From the NCBI RefSeq assembly GCF_002813295.1, contig NZ_PHUE01000001.1:2108001-2172000 (forward strand): a DNA stretch of 64,000 nucleotides, in the 5' to 3' direction. Positions 25,244 through 39,100 of the stretch are shown here, piece by piece. The DNA comes from Flavobacterium sp. 5 (GTDB lineage Bacteria > Bacteroidota > Bacteroidia > Flavobacteriales > Flavobacteriaceae). The position numbers were made by a program, and so were the translations under genes. The notes under the pieces are model-generated. The model did no database searches and was not told the origin of the DNA. It saw nothing but the letters and a program-made list of their open reading frames with translations. Within the stretch, counting starts at the first letter, position 1. Each line of letters begins with the position of its first letter.

Positions 25244-27292
25244 TTATCCTTTTATTTTTAAACCCATGCCTGGTTTTAAATCGTCACCTGTGATGTTATT
25301 CCATTTTTTTAAATCTGACACAGAAACACCTGGATATTTTTTAGATATACTGAATAAAGAATCTCCTTTTTGAACCAAATAACTAATATCAATATTATTA
25401 GAAGAAGTGTTAGAATCTCTTTTTTTGAATGAATCTACTGTAGCATTATTAACAACAATTGCAACTTCATTCTTAGCTACTGTTAACACATTTCCAACAG
25501 CCAAACTATTAGAGTGTAAATTATTCCAATTTTTTAAATCAACGATAGAAGAACCAAATTTTTTGGCAATACTTCCTAAATTATCACCTTTTTGAACTTC
25601 ATAACTAATATCTCTTAACTCTGGTGCAACTGGAGTTTCTGTAGCAGCAACAGCTTCATTTGTTTCAACAGGAACATTCCCTACTTGTAATGAAGAACCT
25701 AATTTTAAATTTGAAGAACTTAAATGATTCCATTCTTTAATTTCGGCAACGGTAGTATTAAATTTTTTGGCAATAACGTTTAGATTATCTCCTTTTTGAA
25801 CTATATATGAATTTGCCGCATTTGCAACCAAAGTATCTTTTTTGTCTACAGTACTTTTAGATTCTGTAGTAACCACGTTTGTATTATCTTTTACAATAAT
25901 GGCTCTACTTTTCTCTTGGTTGGAAGCTAAAGCTACACTTGTGTCTAAATCTTTTTCAACAAATATCTTTAAAGATTTTCCAGGTGTTACGAAATTACTT
26001 TTAATGTAATTCCACTTTTTTAAATCAGAAACCGCGACATTATTATTCTTAGCAATTATACTTAAATTATCACCACGTTTTACTTTATAATACTTTACTC
26101 TGCTGTTAGAAGAAGCTAAAGCGGTAGAATCTTTACTATAAATTGTTTTTCTACCTTGATTTATTTTTTCTCTTTTGTCCAATTCAGATTGAACGTACGC
26201 ATAAATTTTGTCTTCATTAGAAGTAAAAACAGCAACTTTACAAGAAGGAAGCGTTAAATAATGATCTTTACCAGCATAATTAGGAATTACATTTCGCTTA
26301 TAGGATGGATTTAATGCTTGCAATTGCTCAATTGGAATATCTAATAAATTAGAAATTTGAGTAAATGACATTTCTTTTTTAACCATTACAGTGTCTGTTG
26401 CAAAATGTCTAACCAGAGCTTTTTTAGGAACTATACCATGTTCTTTATGGTACTCATAAATATACATAGTGGCTAGAAAAGCTGGAACATACCCTTGAGT
26501 TTCTAGTGGTAAATGTTTTTTAATATTCCAAAAATTTTGTTGACCTCCTGAACGGCGAATTGCCTTAGTTACATTTCCCGGACCTGAATTATAAGAAGCT
26601 AAAACCAAATCCCAATCATTAAAAATGGTAAACATATTGGTCATATACTGAGCCGCTGCAGCAGATGCCTTCAAAGGATCCGAACGTTCATCTACATAAG
26701 AATCAATACTTAAGTTATATTGCTTACCTGTATTATACATAAATTGCCATAAACCTGTAGCACCAACTCGAGATACAGCCTTTGGATTTAATGCCGACTC
26801 AACAACCGCCAAATATTTAATTTCTAGAGGAACATTTTGTTTCGCCAATGCCTCTTCGAAAATTGGAAAATAATATTGAGCAACTGCCATTTGGTTAGCA
26901 AAAGCTTTTTTTCTATTTTTAAGGAAAGACTTAATTAAATTCTCTAAACCTTGATTATACTCAATGTTAAAAGGTGATTTGGCGTCCATTGCTGCTAGCC
27001 TTGCCTTCAACAATTCAGTAGGAAGCTCAGCATCTATATCCTTGTCAACATTTACGGTATTAATTTCAGTAGCTAAATCATTATAAATATCAAGAGAAGT
27101 ACCTATTTGATTCATCCATAAACTATCCGTTTTAACAGTACGGTCATATTTTACGAAAGAATTTTTGATAGAGTCTAAATACGAAATAGGTTTTTGAACA
27201 GTTCCAATTTCTGCATTTTCTACAGTATTCTGAGAAAATGCACAAGTAGTAAGCATTAGAAAAAACGAAAGTGTGGTATTTTTTATTGTCAT
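25244..27292 (-). CDS. LysM-containing lytic transglycosylase (MltD-like)
   Basis: 682 residues with a signal peptide ending near CAFSQ. A lytic transglycosylase (SLT) domain lies at about 150-300: the catalytic Glu is in AVVESALNPKAVS, followed by GATGLWQFM and ASYNSGPGNV, the family's three motifs. Four LysM peptidoglycan-binding repeats make up the C-terminal half, each starting with a V-x-(K/R)-G-D-(N/S)-L motif. The enzyme should cleave glycan strands in the periplasm to make 1,6-anhydro ends. It leads a three-gene unit with the DUF1080 and DUF4837 lipoproteins. Confidence 0.92.
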   Translation of the reverse strand: MTIKNTTLSFFLMLTTCAFSQNTVENAEIGTVQKPISYLDSIKNSFVKYDRTVKTDSLWMNQIGTSLDIYNDLATEINTVNVDKDIDAELPTELLKARLAAMDAKSPFNIEYNQGLENLIKSFLKNRKKAFANQMAVAQYYFPIFEEALAKQNVPLEIKYLAVVESALNPKAVSRVGATGLWQFMYNTGKQYNLSIDSYVDERSDPLKASAAAAQYMTNMFTIFNDWDLVLASYNSGPGNVTKAIRRSGGQQNFWNIKKHLPLETQGYVPAFLATMYIYEYHKEHGIVPKKALVRHFATDTVMVKKEMSFTQISNLLDIPIEQLQALNPSYKRNVIPNYAGKDHYLTLPSCKVAVFTSNEDKIYAYVQSELDKREKINQGRKTIYSKDSTALASSNSRVKYYKVKRGDNLSIIAKNNNVAVSDLKKWNYIKSNFVTPGKSLKIFVEKDLDTSVALASNQEKSRAIIVKDNTNVVTTESKSTVDKKDTLVANAANSYIVQKGDNLNVIAKKFNTTVAEIKEWNHLSSSNLKLGSSLQVGNVPVETNEAVAATETPVAPELRDISYEVQKGDNLGSIAKKFGSSIVDLKNWNNLHSNSLAVGNVLTVAKNEVAIVVNNATVDSFKKRDSNTSSNNIDISYLVQKGDSLFSISKKYPGVSVSDLKKWNNITGDDLKPGMGLKIKG

Positions 27293-27341
27293 AACAGTAA
27301 TTTAATTTGCTATTATTCAATTGATTAGAAATCAATTTATG

Positions 27342-27349
27342 CAAACATA
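27342..27349 (-). promoter_or_regulatory. Candidate -7 element of the MltD-like gene
   Basis: TATGTTTG on the reverse strand fits TAnnTTTG, 50 bp before the ATG at 27292. A TTG at 27374-27376 lies 24 bp upstream, slightly far. The rest of the 449-bp gap 27293-27741 holds only the pgk terminator and A+T-rich DNA. Confidence 0.4.
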
Positions 27350-27630
27350 GAATGTATTTTCCAATTTGAATCACAAATAATGTTAAAAATACAAAAAAAA
27401 TCGACATTTAGCCTAATTTTTGATGATTTGTGCGTAATTAATTTCAAAAAAAATGTAATCAGCAATTTTTAAAAAAAATAAATTTAAACAAAGTCAGATA
27501 TTACATAAATTAAAAAAAAAATCACATCTAAAATAATATAACTTTAACATAACCTATTAATCAAAAAAGAACAATAGCTATTAGAACTTTATAACGTAAA
27601 ATATTGATATATAGTATAATATAAATAAAA

Positions 27631-27663
27631 AACCTTAAGTTACTGTATTAGTAACTTAAGGTT
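27631..27663 (-). terminator. Intrinsic terminator of pgk
   Basis: Perfect 14-bp arms AACCTTAAGTTACT (27631-27644) and its complement (27650-27663) with a 5-nt loop. Read on the reverse strand they are followed by a T-run. It begins 79 bp after the pgk stop. Confidence 0.9.
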
Positions 27664-27741
27664 AAAGTGATTTTTAAAATATAACTAACACTAACTATTT
27701 AAAAATTTAAAAAAGCTAGAATTTATAATAGTTCAAAGTAT

Positions 27742-28929
27742 TTAGTCTAATATAGCAGCAATTCCAGGTAAAATTTTGCCTTCTAACATTTCTAACATAG
27801 CACCACCACCAGTAGAAACATAGCTCATTTTATCTTCGAATCCAAATTGTTTTACAGCAGCAACTGAATCTCCACCACCTACAAGTGAGAAAGCTCCATT
27901 GGCAGTTGAAGCAGCAATAAAGTTACCAAGTGCAATTGTTCCTTTAGCAAATGTTTCCATTTCAAAAACTCCTAGAGGACCATTCCAAAGAATAGTTTTA
28001 GACTCCATAATCACTTTTTCAAAGTTTTCTAATGATTTTGGACCCGCATCAAGACCTTGCCATCCATCAGGAATTTCTCTTACATCAACGATCTGTGTAT
28101 CTGCAGTATTCGAAAAATCATTCGCAGCTACAACATCAACAGGAATATGGATTTGTACTCCTTTTTCTTTAGCTAGTCTTAAAATTTCAAGAGCTAACTC
28201 TAACTTATCATCTTCACAAATAGATTCACCTACTTTTCCACCTAATGCTTTAACAAAAGTAAAAGTCATTCCACCACCAATAATCATATGATCTACTTTG
28301 TCAAGAATATTTTCAATAACCGTGATTTTAGAAGAAACTTTAGAACCTCCAAGAATTGCAGTTACAGGTTTTTCACTGTTTTTTAAAACCTTATTTAAAC
28401 TTTCAATTTCTTTAGCTAATAATGTTCCGAAACATTTATTTACAGGGAAAAACTGTGCTATAATAGTAGTCGAAGCATGCGCTCTATGTGCTGTCCCAAA
28501 AGCATCATTTACATAGATATCTCCAAGTGAAGCTAATTCTTTAGCGAAAGCCACATCTCCAGCTTCTTCTTCATCATGAAAACGTAAATTCTCCAATAAT
28601 AATACTTGTCCAGCTTTCAAATTTTTGGCAGCTTCTTGAGCTTCAGCTCCAACGCAATTTGCAGCAAATTGAACTGGTACTCCCAAAATCTCTGAAGTAG
28701 TTGCTAAAATATGTTTTAATGAATATTTATCTTGAGCTCCTTTTGGTCTTCCAAGGTGAGACATTAAAATAACACTACCTCCTTGAGCTAAAATAGCATC
28801 GATAGTCGGTTTTGCAGCTTCAATACGAGTAGCATCTGTTACATTAAAATTTTCATCTAAAGGAACATTAAAATCAACTCTTATTATTGCCTTTTTGTTA
28901 TTAAAATCAAAATTATTTAAAGTCTTCAT
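27742..28929 (-). CDS. pgk: Phosphoglycerate kinase
   Basis: 395 residues, the normal length. It transfers phosphate between 1,3-bisphosphoglycerate and ADP in glycolysis. Family landmarks are [10 protein letters not shown] (substrate site), [49 protein letters not shown] and the C-terminal nucleotide-site motif [13 protein letters not shown]. The gene stands alone with its own promoter-like element and terminator. Confidence 0.97.
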   Translation of the reverse strand: MKTLNNFDFNNKKAIIRVDFNVPLDENFNVTDATRIEAAKPTIDAILAQGGSVILMSHLGRPKGAQDKYSLKHILATTSEILGVPVQFAANCVGAEAQEAAKNLKAGQVLLLENLRFHDEEEAGDVAFAKELASLGDIYVNDAFGTAHRAHASTTIIAQFFPVNKCFGTLLAKEIESLNKVLKNSEKPVTAILGGSKVSSKITVIENILDKVDHMIIGGGMTFTFVKALGGKVGESICEDDKLELALEILRLAKEKGVQIHIPVDVVAANDFSNTADTQIVDVREIPDGWQGLDAGPKSLENFEKVIMESKTILWNGPLGVFEMETFAKGTIALGNFIAASTANGAFSLVGGGDSVAAVKQFGFEDKMSYVSTGGGAMLEMLEGKILPGIAAILD

Positions 28930-28963
28930 GGTTCTTTTTTTTAATTGTTTTTTGAAAGAATGA

Positions 28964-28971
28964 CAAATATA
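28964..28971 (-). promoter_or_regulatory. Candidate -7 element of pgk
   Basis: TATATTTG on the reverse strand fits TAnnTTTG and lies 34 bp before the pgk ATG. A TTG at 28997-28999 is 25 bp upstream, a little beyond the usual spacing. Confidence 0.5.
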
Positions 28972-29115
28972 TAACTTTTAAATAAGTATTAAATTTCAAA
29001 ATTCTAAAATAAATATCAAATTACTAACGAAATCGATGTAAATACAGAAAAAGTCTAAAATATTACATAAATAACTGAATAATTAAAGCGTAAATGCAAT
29101 ACGATACTATAACTA

Positions 29116-29163
29116 AAAAAGATCCTTATTAATTCTGCGACGAGAACTAATAAGGATCTTTTT
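29116..29163 (-). terminator. Strong terminator at the end of the spr operon
   Basis: 21-bp arms (29116-29136 and 29143-29163) with one G-T pair and a 6-nt loop, flanked by A-run and T-run. It starts 20 bp after the sprF stop. The symmetry means it could also stop transcription in the other direction. Confidence 0.93.
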
Positions 29164-29182
29164 AGTTTAAAATAATGACTAT

Positions 29183-30154
29183 TTATTCATGTACAGGACC
29201 TTGCGTACAAGGACAGTTACTAACTCCCTGCAGGAATCTAAATCCAATAGTCAAAGAATGCGTTCCTGAATTGTAAGCAGCTAGTTTATTTAATGTTATT
29301 TGATATGAATAACCAACAGAAATATAACCTTTCAAAAATCCAACTATAGGTCCCACTGCAAGGGGTTCTCCAATTTGGTCATTCAAAAAACGATAAGAAG
29401 CTCCTACCCAAAAGTAATCTTCATATCTATTAAATTTTCTATATTTTATATTTAAATCCGTTACCGAACGTCCATCACTTTGATAATATTGGTAAAAAGC
29501 TGAAGGCTCTAATTCACTTCTATTACCAAAATCAAGTACATAACCAGAGTAAAATTGATAATTAGTAAGCTTATTTGGTTCATAAGCTATGTCAAGTTGA
29601 AGGTCTTTTTGTAAAATGTTAGTAGCAGTAGCACTCGCATAAAATCCTTTATTACGATAAAGAAAACCTACCTCAAAGTTATTATTCATCGTAGAACGAT
29701 TATCAGTAATATCTGAATCAGCCTCTCCAGGCTTAAAATTAGCTGTATTAAGTCGAAATGAATTATAGATGTACGAAATACCAAAAGAAAGGTACTGTTT
29801 AGAATAATAACCCAAAATGATATGGTGAGCAAAAGTAAGTTTACCCCCTGATTGCTTTGTATTTCCATTGGAGTCATTATACAGCGTTAATCCAACACCT
29901 GACTGATCTAAAACTCTAAAATCGGCATAAAGCGCCTGACTCTGAGGTGCATCTGGCACACCTACCCATTGTTTATATCCATTCAGATTAATTCTAAAAT
30001 TATCGCCAATTCCAGCATAAGTTGGAGAAATCACATAAGGATTATCCGCTAAGTATTGAGTAGCTACGGGAACATTCAACTCTTGACTATAGCTACTCGC
30101 TACAGTCAAAAGTAAAATGCTAATTAAGATCTTTTTCATTTTATTATTTTTCAT
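29183..30154 (-). CDS. sprF: SprF, PorP/SprF-family outer-membrane protein
   Basis: 323 residues with a signal peptide ending near SSYSQEL. The mature protein matches the PorP/SprF family: TQYLADNPYVISPTYAGIG, NLNGYKQWVG, ALYADFRV, then alternating aromatic strands of an outer-membrane barrel (FGISYIYNSF, YWVGASYRF-like DYFWVGASYRF, ISVGYSYQITL). In Flavobacterium johnsoniae SprF is needed to bring SprB to the cell surface through the T9SS. The gene follows sprB by 24 bp, as there. The ATG at 30154 is preceded by AGGAG; a second ATG 15 bp downstream is also possible. Confidence 0.92.
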   Translation of the reverse strand: MKNNKMKKILISILLLTVASSYSQELNVPVATQYLADNPYVISPTYAGIGDNFRINLNGYKQWVGVPDAPQSQALYADFRVLDQSGVGLTLYNDSNGNTKQSGGKLTFAHHIILGYYSKQYLSFGISYIYNSFRLNTANFKPGEADSDITDNRSTMNNNFEVGFLYRNKGFYASATATNILQKDLQLDIAYEPNKLTNYQFYSGYVLDFGNRSELEPSAFYQYYQSDGRSVTDLNIKYRKFNRYEDYFWVGASYRFLNDQIGEPLAVGPIVGFLKGYISVGYSYQITLNKLAAYNSGTHSLTIGFRFLQGVSNCPCTQGPVHE

Positions 30155-30178
30155 TATGGATAACTCCTCTCACTTTTG

Positions 30179-33100
30179 TTATCTGTAAAGGGTAAAGTGT
30201 CCTATAAACTCTCGATCATCTCTAGAATTTCTAAGTTTCAAAACGTACCAGTAATCACCCATTGGTAACTCTGCATTTTTGTATTTACCATCCCAAGACT
30301 GACCTGCTCCAAAACGACCTACTTCACGACCATAACGGTCATATACAACAAATTGAAGATCCGGGTAGTTCTCTGTCTTGGTTGGTTTCCAAGTATCATT
30401 AGGACCATGACCATTTGGAGTAAAGACATTTGGAATATCAATATCTATGAAATCAAAATGCTTCGTAACAGTTAATGAACAACCGTTAGTATCAGTTACC
30501 GTAAATGTATAATCACCACTATGGTAAAAAACGTATTTATTGTTAGAACCAATATCTTCTCCATTTACAGAATAATGATACACACCTGAACCACCTGTTG
30601 TTGTTGCCACAATTTCATTTAATTTACCTAAATCTAATGTCATAGCCAAAGGATCTACTTGGTCTACTGGGAAAACTACAGTAGCATCAACACAACCATT
30701 TTTATGATGCGCCATAATATAATGATCACCAGGAGCTAAATTAAGGAAAACTTTACTAGTCTGTACTGGTAAAGCTGGTGCTATACCATCTCCATCTAAT
30801 GAATAAACCACATCGGCATCATTATTACTAATATCAATAGTCATAATAACTTTATTAGCAGGCGAATTATTAACACAATCATAAGTGACATTTGCAACTG
30901 GATTCAAAATAACAGCAGCATCCAACGGCACAATTAAACCACGTGAACAAGTGTTAAAATCTTTAATGTAAACAGTATGAGTACCTCCTGATAAACCAGT
31001 AAAGTCAACTTGATTCAGAACATAAGTTCCTTTACTATTATCAAGACTAGTACTGTAAGGTCCTACTCCTCCAGAAATTACAATACTGAAAGCAGCATTT
31101 TTCTCACCATCACAAATTTCTTGTTTGATAGAAAGTGGGACAACACTTGCAACAATTTCCAGTGGCTCTTTAACTTCAATATCTTTAAGTAAAACAAAAC
31201 AACCATTTTGATCTTGTACAAGTACATCATATAAACCTGGCTCTAAATTCGTAAAATTACCAGTTTCAAAAGATTGATTCAAATCAGGTGAAATTGCATA
31301 AGAAATATTACCAGTTCCACCAGAAGCAGCAATTACTATTTTACCATCATTATTACTGTAACAAGTAATAGGAGTTACAGTAAACGATGACAATAATGCT
31401 TTAGATGGCTCAGAAATAGTGATTTCTGCTGAATCATACTGACAATCTCCACTATCTACACGTACAAAATAATTGCCAGCAGGAAGAATATCAAAATAAC
31501 CAGTTGTCTGAACAGGTCTAATTGCGTTTTTAGCACCATCTAATAATGTGTACTTATAATCACCTAAACCTCCAAAAGCTTCTGCATCAATAACTCCTGT
31601 TGCAGAGCCTTTACAATTAACTAATGCATTACTTAAATCTACAATAAGAGTTAAAGGTTTTAATGCGTTTATAGTAACATTGTTTGAAATAAAACTAACA
31701 CAACCATTAGCATCTCTAACATAATACTGATGATCACCAACAGCAACACTAAATATAGTTGATGATGCAAATGATGCTGATATTGTTGTAAAATTCACAT
31801 CTGTACTATATACATACGGACCAACGCCACCAGTTACATTCAAAGTAAGTGTAGCATCAATTTGACAAGTTACATCACTAGTCAATGATAGTGTTGCCTC
31901 AACTTTTGTTGGCTCAGCTATTATTATATTTGCTGTTGGCTGCGAAATACAACCAAGACCATCTACAACTGTTACTGAATATGTACCTGCTCTAAGTCCA
32001 GAGAAAACAGGACTCGTCTGAGCTGCAGAAGAGAAAGCCGGACTAACAGAAATATAATTTAAAATATAAGAATAATTACTTCCCTGACCACCAGTTGGAG
32101 GATTAACAATGATTTCTCCACTTGTATCTCCATTACACAATAATACATTTGCTGTAGCACTTGCTGTAACAACTATTGGTGTTGGCACGCTCAAATTTAC
32201 AGTTGTTGTTTCAACACAACCATTTATATCTTTAACATTTAAAGTATAAAGTCCTGCACTTAAATCAGCAAAATAATTTTGAGTTGAATACCCCACACTT
32301 CCAGTAGAACCAATCAATTCATATTGATAGCTTCCTGGCCAACCGCCTTCTGCACTTACTGAAATTGTTCCATCATTACCAGGATCACAAGTGATTGGAG
32401 TATGAGTTTCTGAAATTTTCAATATAGATAATGGCTGTTCAATTGTAAAAGTTGTTTCAACTTCACAAGATGGAGTAGCAATCAATGTTGCCTTAATAGT
32501 ATAAACTCCCGCTGGTAAATTTGGAATATTAATTTTAGCTCCCGTAGTTGTTATGAAAGGGCTTGTACCTGCTGGACCAGCAATAGTATACCTAAATGGA
32601 CCTGCATTGTCAACAGGAATCAATTGATTATCAACAAAAGTTAAATCAACACTTCCTGTAGAGGTTCCATAACAAACCACATTTTTAAGATTACTAGGAA
32701 CTATAACAAATGTATTTGGTTCGTTTACATAATGAACAGTCTTAATGCTACATCCTGTTACTGGATTGGTAACAGTAATTGTATAGCTTCCAACTGTTAA
32801 ATTTGTGAACTGACCTGTATTATTCGTTTGCGAAGGATAAGGTAACACATTTGACGCAGTCGCTACAATAGTATAATTTAACGACGCAGGTACACCACCA
32901 ATGTTTGAAACATTAACCATTATATCTTCGTTATTAAGACAAGTAATAGGATTAGTTACAGTTACTGCCGAAGGAGTAGCAAAATCAATTCCAATAAATG
33001 GTTTAATTATTGCTGTATTTGTTCCTACACATCCTTTACTGTCGTATACATTGATAATATAATTACCTCCTAATAAATCGGTTTCTGTATAAACTGGGTT

Positions 33101-36100
33101 GTTCCCTTTTTGAACAATAATTGGACTACCATTTTTAATCATTATAAACTCATAAGTAGGGAACACGTTAGAACCACCTGTTGGAACATTTACAGTAATT
33201 GCTGCATAATTAGTTCCGTTACCTGTAATACAACCAAACTCAGTAACGATAGGAGCTGATACAACTATTGGAAGCGGTTGAGTTACGTCAATAGTAGCTG
33301 TCGCTGTACAACCTCTACCAGAAGTTACTGTTACGCTATAACCGTTAGCTGCGGCTAATCCTGTAAATACATTAGATGCTTGAGGAATACCTCCATTCAA
33401 ACTGTACATATAAACTGGATTGTCATTTGTACCAACCGCTGGTGTAGTCATAGTTGCTGTAATCGTACCATTATTACCAGCATTACAAGTAACTGGAGTC
33501 ATGCTCAAAGCAAAACCAGTAACAGATGTAGCAGGTGTTAAATTAAGCACTACCGTATCTGTACAATTTGTTGTAAGATCAGTAACCACAATAGTTTGAT
33601 TTCCTGAAGCTAAGCCATTGAAAACAGCCGGAGTAGTAGTCAATGTAACTGCTCCCAATTTGTAGCTATAATTTCCAGAACCACCCGTTGCAGTTGCAGT
33701 AATGATTCCATTATTAACTGTACAGCTTGGTAACGCTGTGATATCTGTTTCTAAAGCAATCGGTTTTAAAATAGTTACTGCCGTTGGAGTTGAAATACAT
33801 CCATTAGCATCTTTTACAGTAACATTATACATTCCAGAAGCATTTACTGTAATGATATTACTTGTTTGGAAACTAACTCCATCTACACTATACTCTAATG
33901 CTGAACTAAATCCAGATGCTGTAACTGTAATCGTATATGTTCCTGTCGCACTCGGACATTGAGTCGGAACTGCACTTGCAATAGTTGGATTAACATCTAC
34001 AAGAATCGCTTGAGGATTATTTGTTGGACAACCATTGGCGTCTATTACATACACAACCCAATTCATATCTACTCCACCATTAGTATCTACAACTAATTCT
34101 TTGCTGGCAACAAAACTAGATATTGCTGGAGGAGCATCTGACGCTCTTGCTACTGCATATTTATAAGTACCTGTACCTCCAATCGCAGTTACAGTAATTG
34201 TAGCAGTATCTTTGTTACAATTAATATTTGTAGCTACAGACGTTGAGGACAGTGCCATTGCTGGTTCGCTTACAATAAAATTAGCAACACTTGCAGTACA
34301 ACCTGAAACTCCATCAATTACAGTGAAAGTATAATTACCCACACTAAGACCAGTATAACTGATAACGTCTCCATTTTGTGTAAATGTACCAGTTGCTGGT
34401 GTTATATTATATGTATAATTCCCAGCCGTAATATAATTAGAAACAGTTAAATCTACTGCACCTGTATCGTCGTTTTTACAAAGAACATCACTAATTAATT
34501 GAGCTGTAACAGCAATTTTAGATGCTTCTTTTAATTCAAAAATCTTAGTTGTATTACATCCATTCTTGTCTGTTACTTTAATCACATAAGTATTAGGAGC
34601 TAAGTTTGTAAAACTATTTCCAAGACTTGGTAAAGTTACAGAAGCTGCTGGTGAAATAATTTCATAAGTATAAGGAGCTACGCCACCTACTACTGAATTT
34701 ACAGTAACTGTAGCAACCGTTCCCGGTGTAATACAATAAATTGCACTCGCAGAAATGTCCATATCTGTTGGCGGTGTATAACCTAAAACAGTAGCAGAAC
34801 CATTAATGCTACAATTATTAGCATCAAGAACCACATAATTAATGGTTTGTGCTGAATTTACTGCAAAAGAAGGAGATAATTGGAAAGTTACTCCGCCATC
34901 AAAACTGTAACTGTATGGAGATGTTCCATCAAGAGCAGTAATAGTAACTACAGCATCTTTAGGCATATTAGTACTAGAACAACCTAATGGTGTTACGACA
35001 GCCGTTGCTGTTAATACAGCTGGAGCAGTAATAACAATCGCTGGAGCTGCTACCGAAGTACAGCCTTTAGAATCGGTTATTACCATGGTATAGGAACCTG
35101 CTATTAATCCTGTGTAAATTCCTGTAGCATCTCCTGTATGATTTACTACCGGACCTGTCAATGCAAAACTATATGGCGCAACTCCTGTTGCTGGAATTAT
35201 CGTAATACTTCCGTTAGCACCTCCTGTACAACTCACATTAGTTTGTGTTTTTGTAAAAGTTGGTGTTGCTGGTGTGTTTACAACAACTGTATTGGTTGTT
35301 ACTGAACAAGCAGCTCCGTTACTATCTGTTATTACAAAATGGTACGTACCTGCTGTTCCAACCGAAGCAGTAAAGCCTGTTCCTACAACTGCTGTTACTG
35401 ATCCTGTAGCCGATCCATTCAAATACATTTGATATGAATATGGTGCTTTTCCATCTTTTATAACAACATCAATTGTTGCATTAACTGGAGCTGTACAATA
35501 CAAGTCTTTTGTTAAAGTAGCGGATGCTAATAATTGCTTTTCTATAACATAAGGAACAAAAGCCTCACATCCATTATCATCTTTAATACCTAATGTATAA
35601 GTACCTGCTGCATTAAACGTAGCTATAGATGTAGCAATAGCTAAACCATTTACCGTATAAGTTTTAACCCCACCGTAAACAGTAGTTAAACCATTTAAGT
35701 TAACAGTTAAAGCTGCGCCAACAAAACACTGTGAAGCCGGAGGCAAAATCGTTGGTGGTATATTGTATACTACTGGTGTAGTAACTTTTACAGAAACACA
35801 TCCATTAGCATCTTTAACATAAACATCCCATGATAAATCAGTAAGATTTGTATCTACTGAAAGTACCGGATCACTACTATATGCTGAAGCTATTGGAGCA
35901 AGTGCTCCTGCTTTTACAACTGCATAAGTATAAACACCTGTTCCTCCTGTTACACCACTTACTGTGATTTTTGAAATATCCTTAGAACAATATACTTTAC
36001 TAGCACTAGTTGTGAAAGCAATAGCAACTGGTTCTGTTAACGTAACAGCATCGCTTTTAGCACAACCTGTAGTATTATCGGTAACTGTAACTGTATAAGT

Positions 36101-39100
36101 TCCTGCTGAAAGTCCTGTTAAAGTAATAACATCGCCAACTTTACTAATTTGGGCTGCTGGAACTAATGGTGAAGTCAACACTGTGTAATTACCTGTTGAA
36201 CTAAATCCGGTTACTGTATATTTAGCAGATCCAGTAGTATTTAATCCATTAGAAGCATTACATGAAATATCACTTACCAATGCGCCTTCTATAGCAATTG
36301 GAACTACTGCTTTAACAGTGTATAATTCTTCGTAAGTACATCCATTAGCATCGGTTACCTGGAAAGTATAGTCACCAGGAATCAAGTTTGCAAAAACATT
36401 TCCTTGCTTGCCAATAATCATTGGAGAAGGTGCAATAGTTTCAAATTGTAACGTACCAACTCCATTAGTAGCTGTAAGAGTTACTGTTGCTGTTGGTGCT
36501 GGACAAGTTGGTGCTACTGTAAGTACAAATGCCAAATCTGTTGGTTTGTTCAACGGATTAACAACTATAGGTTGTGGCACTGTTGTACATCCATTAGCAT
36601 CTTTTACAGAGTACATAATAGTTTGAATTGAACCATTATCATTAACGGTAAACTTATTAGACGTATCATATGTTACGCCATTATCAAAACTATAATAGTA
36701 TCCAGTACCACTGCCTGTTTGCGTACCATTATGACCAACTACAGTTATAACTGTAGCAACACTACAAGTACTATTAGCAGGGAATGAAGCCGTTGCTGTT
36801 AATACAACTGGCTCTGTGATAACAATCGCTGGAGCTGCTACCGAAGTACAGCCTTTAGAATCGGTTATTACCATGGTATAGGAACCTGCTATTAATCCTG
36901 TGTAAATTCCTGTAGCATCTCCTGTATGATTTACTACCGGACCTGTCAATGCAAAACTATATGGCGCAACTCCTGTTGCTGGAATTATCGTAATACTTCC
37001 GTTAGCACCTCCTGTACAACTCACATTAGTTTGTGTTTTTGTAAAAGTTGGTGTTGCTGGTGTGTTTACAACAACTGTATTGGTTGTTACTGAACAAGCA
37101 GCTCCGTTACTATCTGTTATTACAAAATGGTACGTACCTGCTGTTCCAACCGAAGCAGTAAAGCCTGTTCCTACAACTGCTGTTACTGATCCTGTAGCCG
37201 ATCCATTCAAATACATTTGATATGAATATGGTGCTTTTCCATCTTTTATAACAACATCAATTGTTGCATTAACTGGAGCTGTACAATACAAGTCTTTTGT
37301 TAAAGTAGCGGATGCTAATAATTGCTTTTCTATAACATAAGGAACAAAAGCCTCACATCCATTATCATCTTTAATACCTAATGTATAAGTACCTGCTGCA
37401 TTAAACGTAGCTATAGATGTAGCAATAGCTAAACCATTTACCGTATAAGTTTTAACCCCACCGTAAACAGTAGTTAAACCATTTAAGTTAACAGTTAAAG
37501 CTGCGCCAACAAAACACTGTGAAGCCGGAGGCAAAATCGTTGGTGGTATATTGTATACTACTGGTGTAGTAACTTTTACAGAAACACATCCATTAGCATC
37601 TTTAACATAAACATCCCATGATAAATCAGTAAGATTTGTATCTACTGAAAGTACCGGATCACTACTATATGCTGAAGCTATTGGAGCAAGTGCTCCTGCT
37701 TTTACAACTGCATAAGTATAAACACCTGTTCCTCCTGTTACACCACTTACTGTGATTTTTGAAATATCCTTAGAACAATATACTTTACTAGCACTAGTTG
37801 TGAAAGCAATAGCAACTGGTTCTGTTAACGTAACAGCATCGCTTTTAGCACAACCTGTAGTATTATCGGTAACTGTAACTGTATAAGTTCCTGCTGAAAG
37901 TCCTGTTAAAGTAATAACATCGCCAACTTTACTAATTTGGGCTGCTGGAACTAATGGTGAAGTCAACACTGTGTAATTACCTGTTGAACTAAATCCGGTT
38001 ACTGTATATTTAGCAGATCCAGTAGTATTTAATCCATTAGAAGCATTACATGAAATATCACTTACCAATGCGCCTTCTATAGCAATTGGAACTACTGCTT
38101 TAACAGTGTATAATTCTTCGTAAGTACATCCATTAGCATCGGTTACCTGGAAAGTATAGTCACCAGGAATCAAGTTTGCAAAAACATTTCCTTGCTTGCC
38201 AATAATCATTGGAGAAGGTGCAATAGTTTCAAATTGTAACGTACCAACTCCATTAGTAGCTGTAAGAGTTACTGTTGCTGTTGGTGCTGGACAAGTTGGT
38301 GCTACTGTAAGTACAAATGCCAAATCTGTTGGTTTGTTCAACGGATTAACAACTATAGGTTGTGGCACTGTTGTACATCCATTAGCATCTTTTACAGAGT
38401 ACATAATAGTTTGAATTGAACCATTATCATTAACGGTAAACTTATTAGACGTATCATATGTTACGCCATTATCAAAACTATAATAGTATCCAGTACCACT
38501 GCCTGTTTGCGTACCATTATGACCAACTACAGTTATAACTGTAGCAACACTACAAGTACTATTAGCAGGGAATGAAGCCGTTGCTGTTAATACAACTGGC
38601 TCTGTGATAACAATCGCTGGAGCTGCTACCGAAGTACAGCCTTTAGAATCGGTTATTACCATGGTATAGGAACCTGCTATTAATCCTGTGTAAATTCCTG
38701 TAGCATCTCCTGTATGATTTACTACCGGACCTGTCAATGCAAAACTATATGGCGCAACTCCTGTTGCTGGAATTATCGTAATACTTCCGTTAGCACCTCC
38801 TGTACAACTCACATTAGTTTGTGTTTTTGTAAAAGTTGGTGTTGCTGGTGTGTTTACAACAACTGTATTGGTTGTTACTGAACAAGCAGCTCCGTTACTA
38901 TCTGTTATTACAAAATGGTACGTACCTGCTGTTCCAACCGAAGCAGTAAAGCCTGTTCCTACAACTGCTGTTACTGATCCTGTAGCCGATCCATTCAAAT
39001 ACATTTGATATGAATATGGTGCTTTTCCATCTTTTATAACAACATCAATTGTTGCATTAACTGGAGCTGTACAATACAAGTCTTTTGTTAAAGTAGCGGA

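Noticed and set aside
27899..28516. Forward frames of 130 and 72 codons within pgk
   Set aside because: They are antisense shadows of a complete phosphoglycerate kinase.
29116..29163. The long hairpin considered as a promoter-region element of pgk
   Set aside because: Its position 20 bp after the sprF stop, with terminal A- and T-runs, fits a terminator; pgk has a closer -7 element at 28964.
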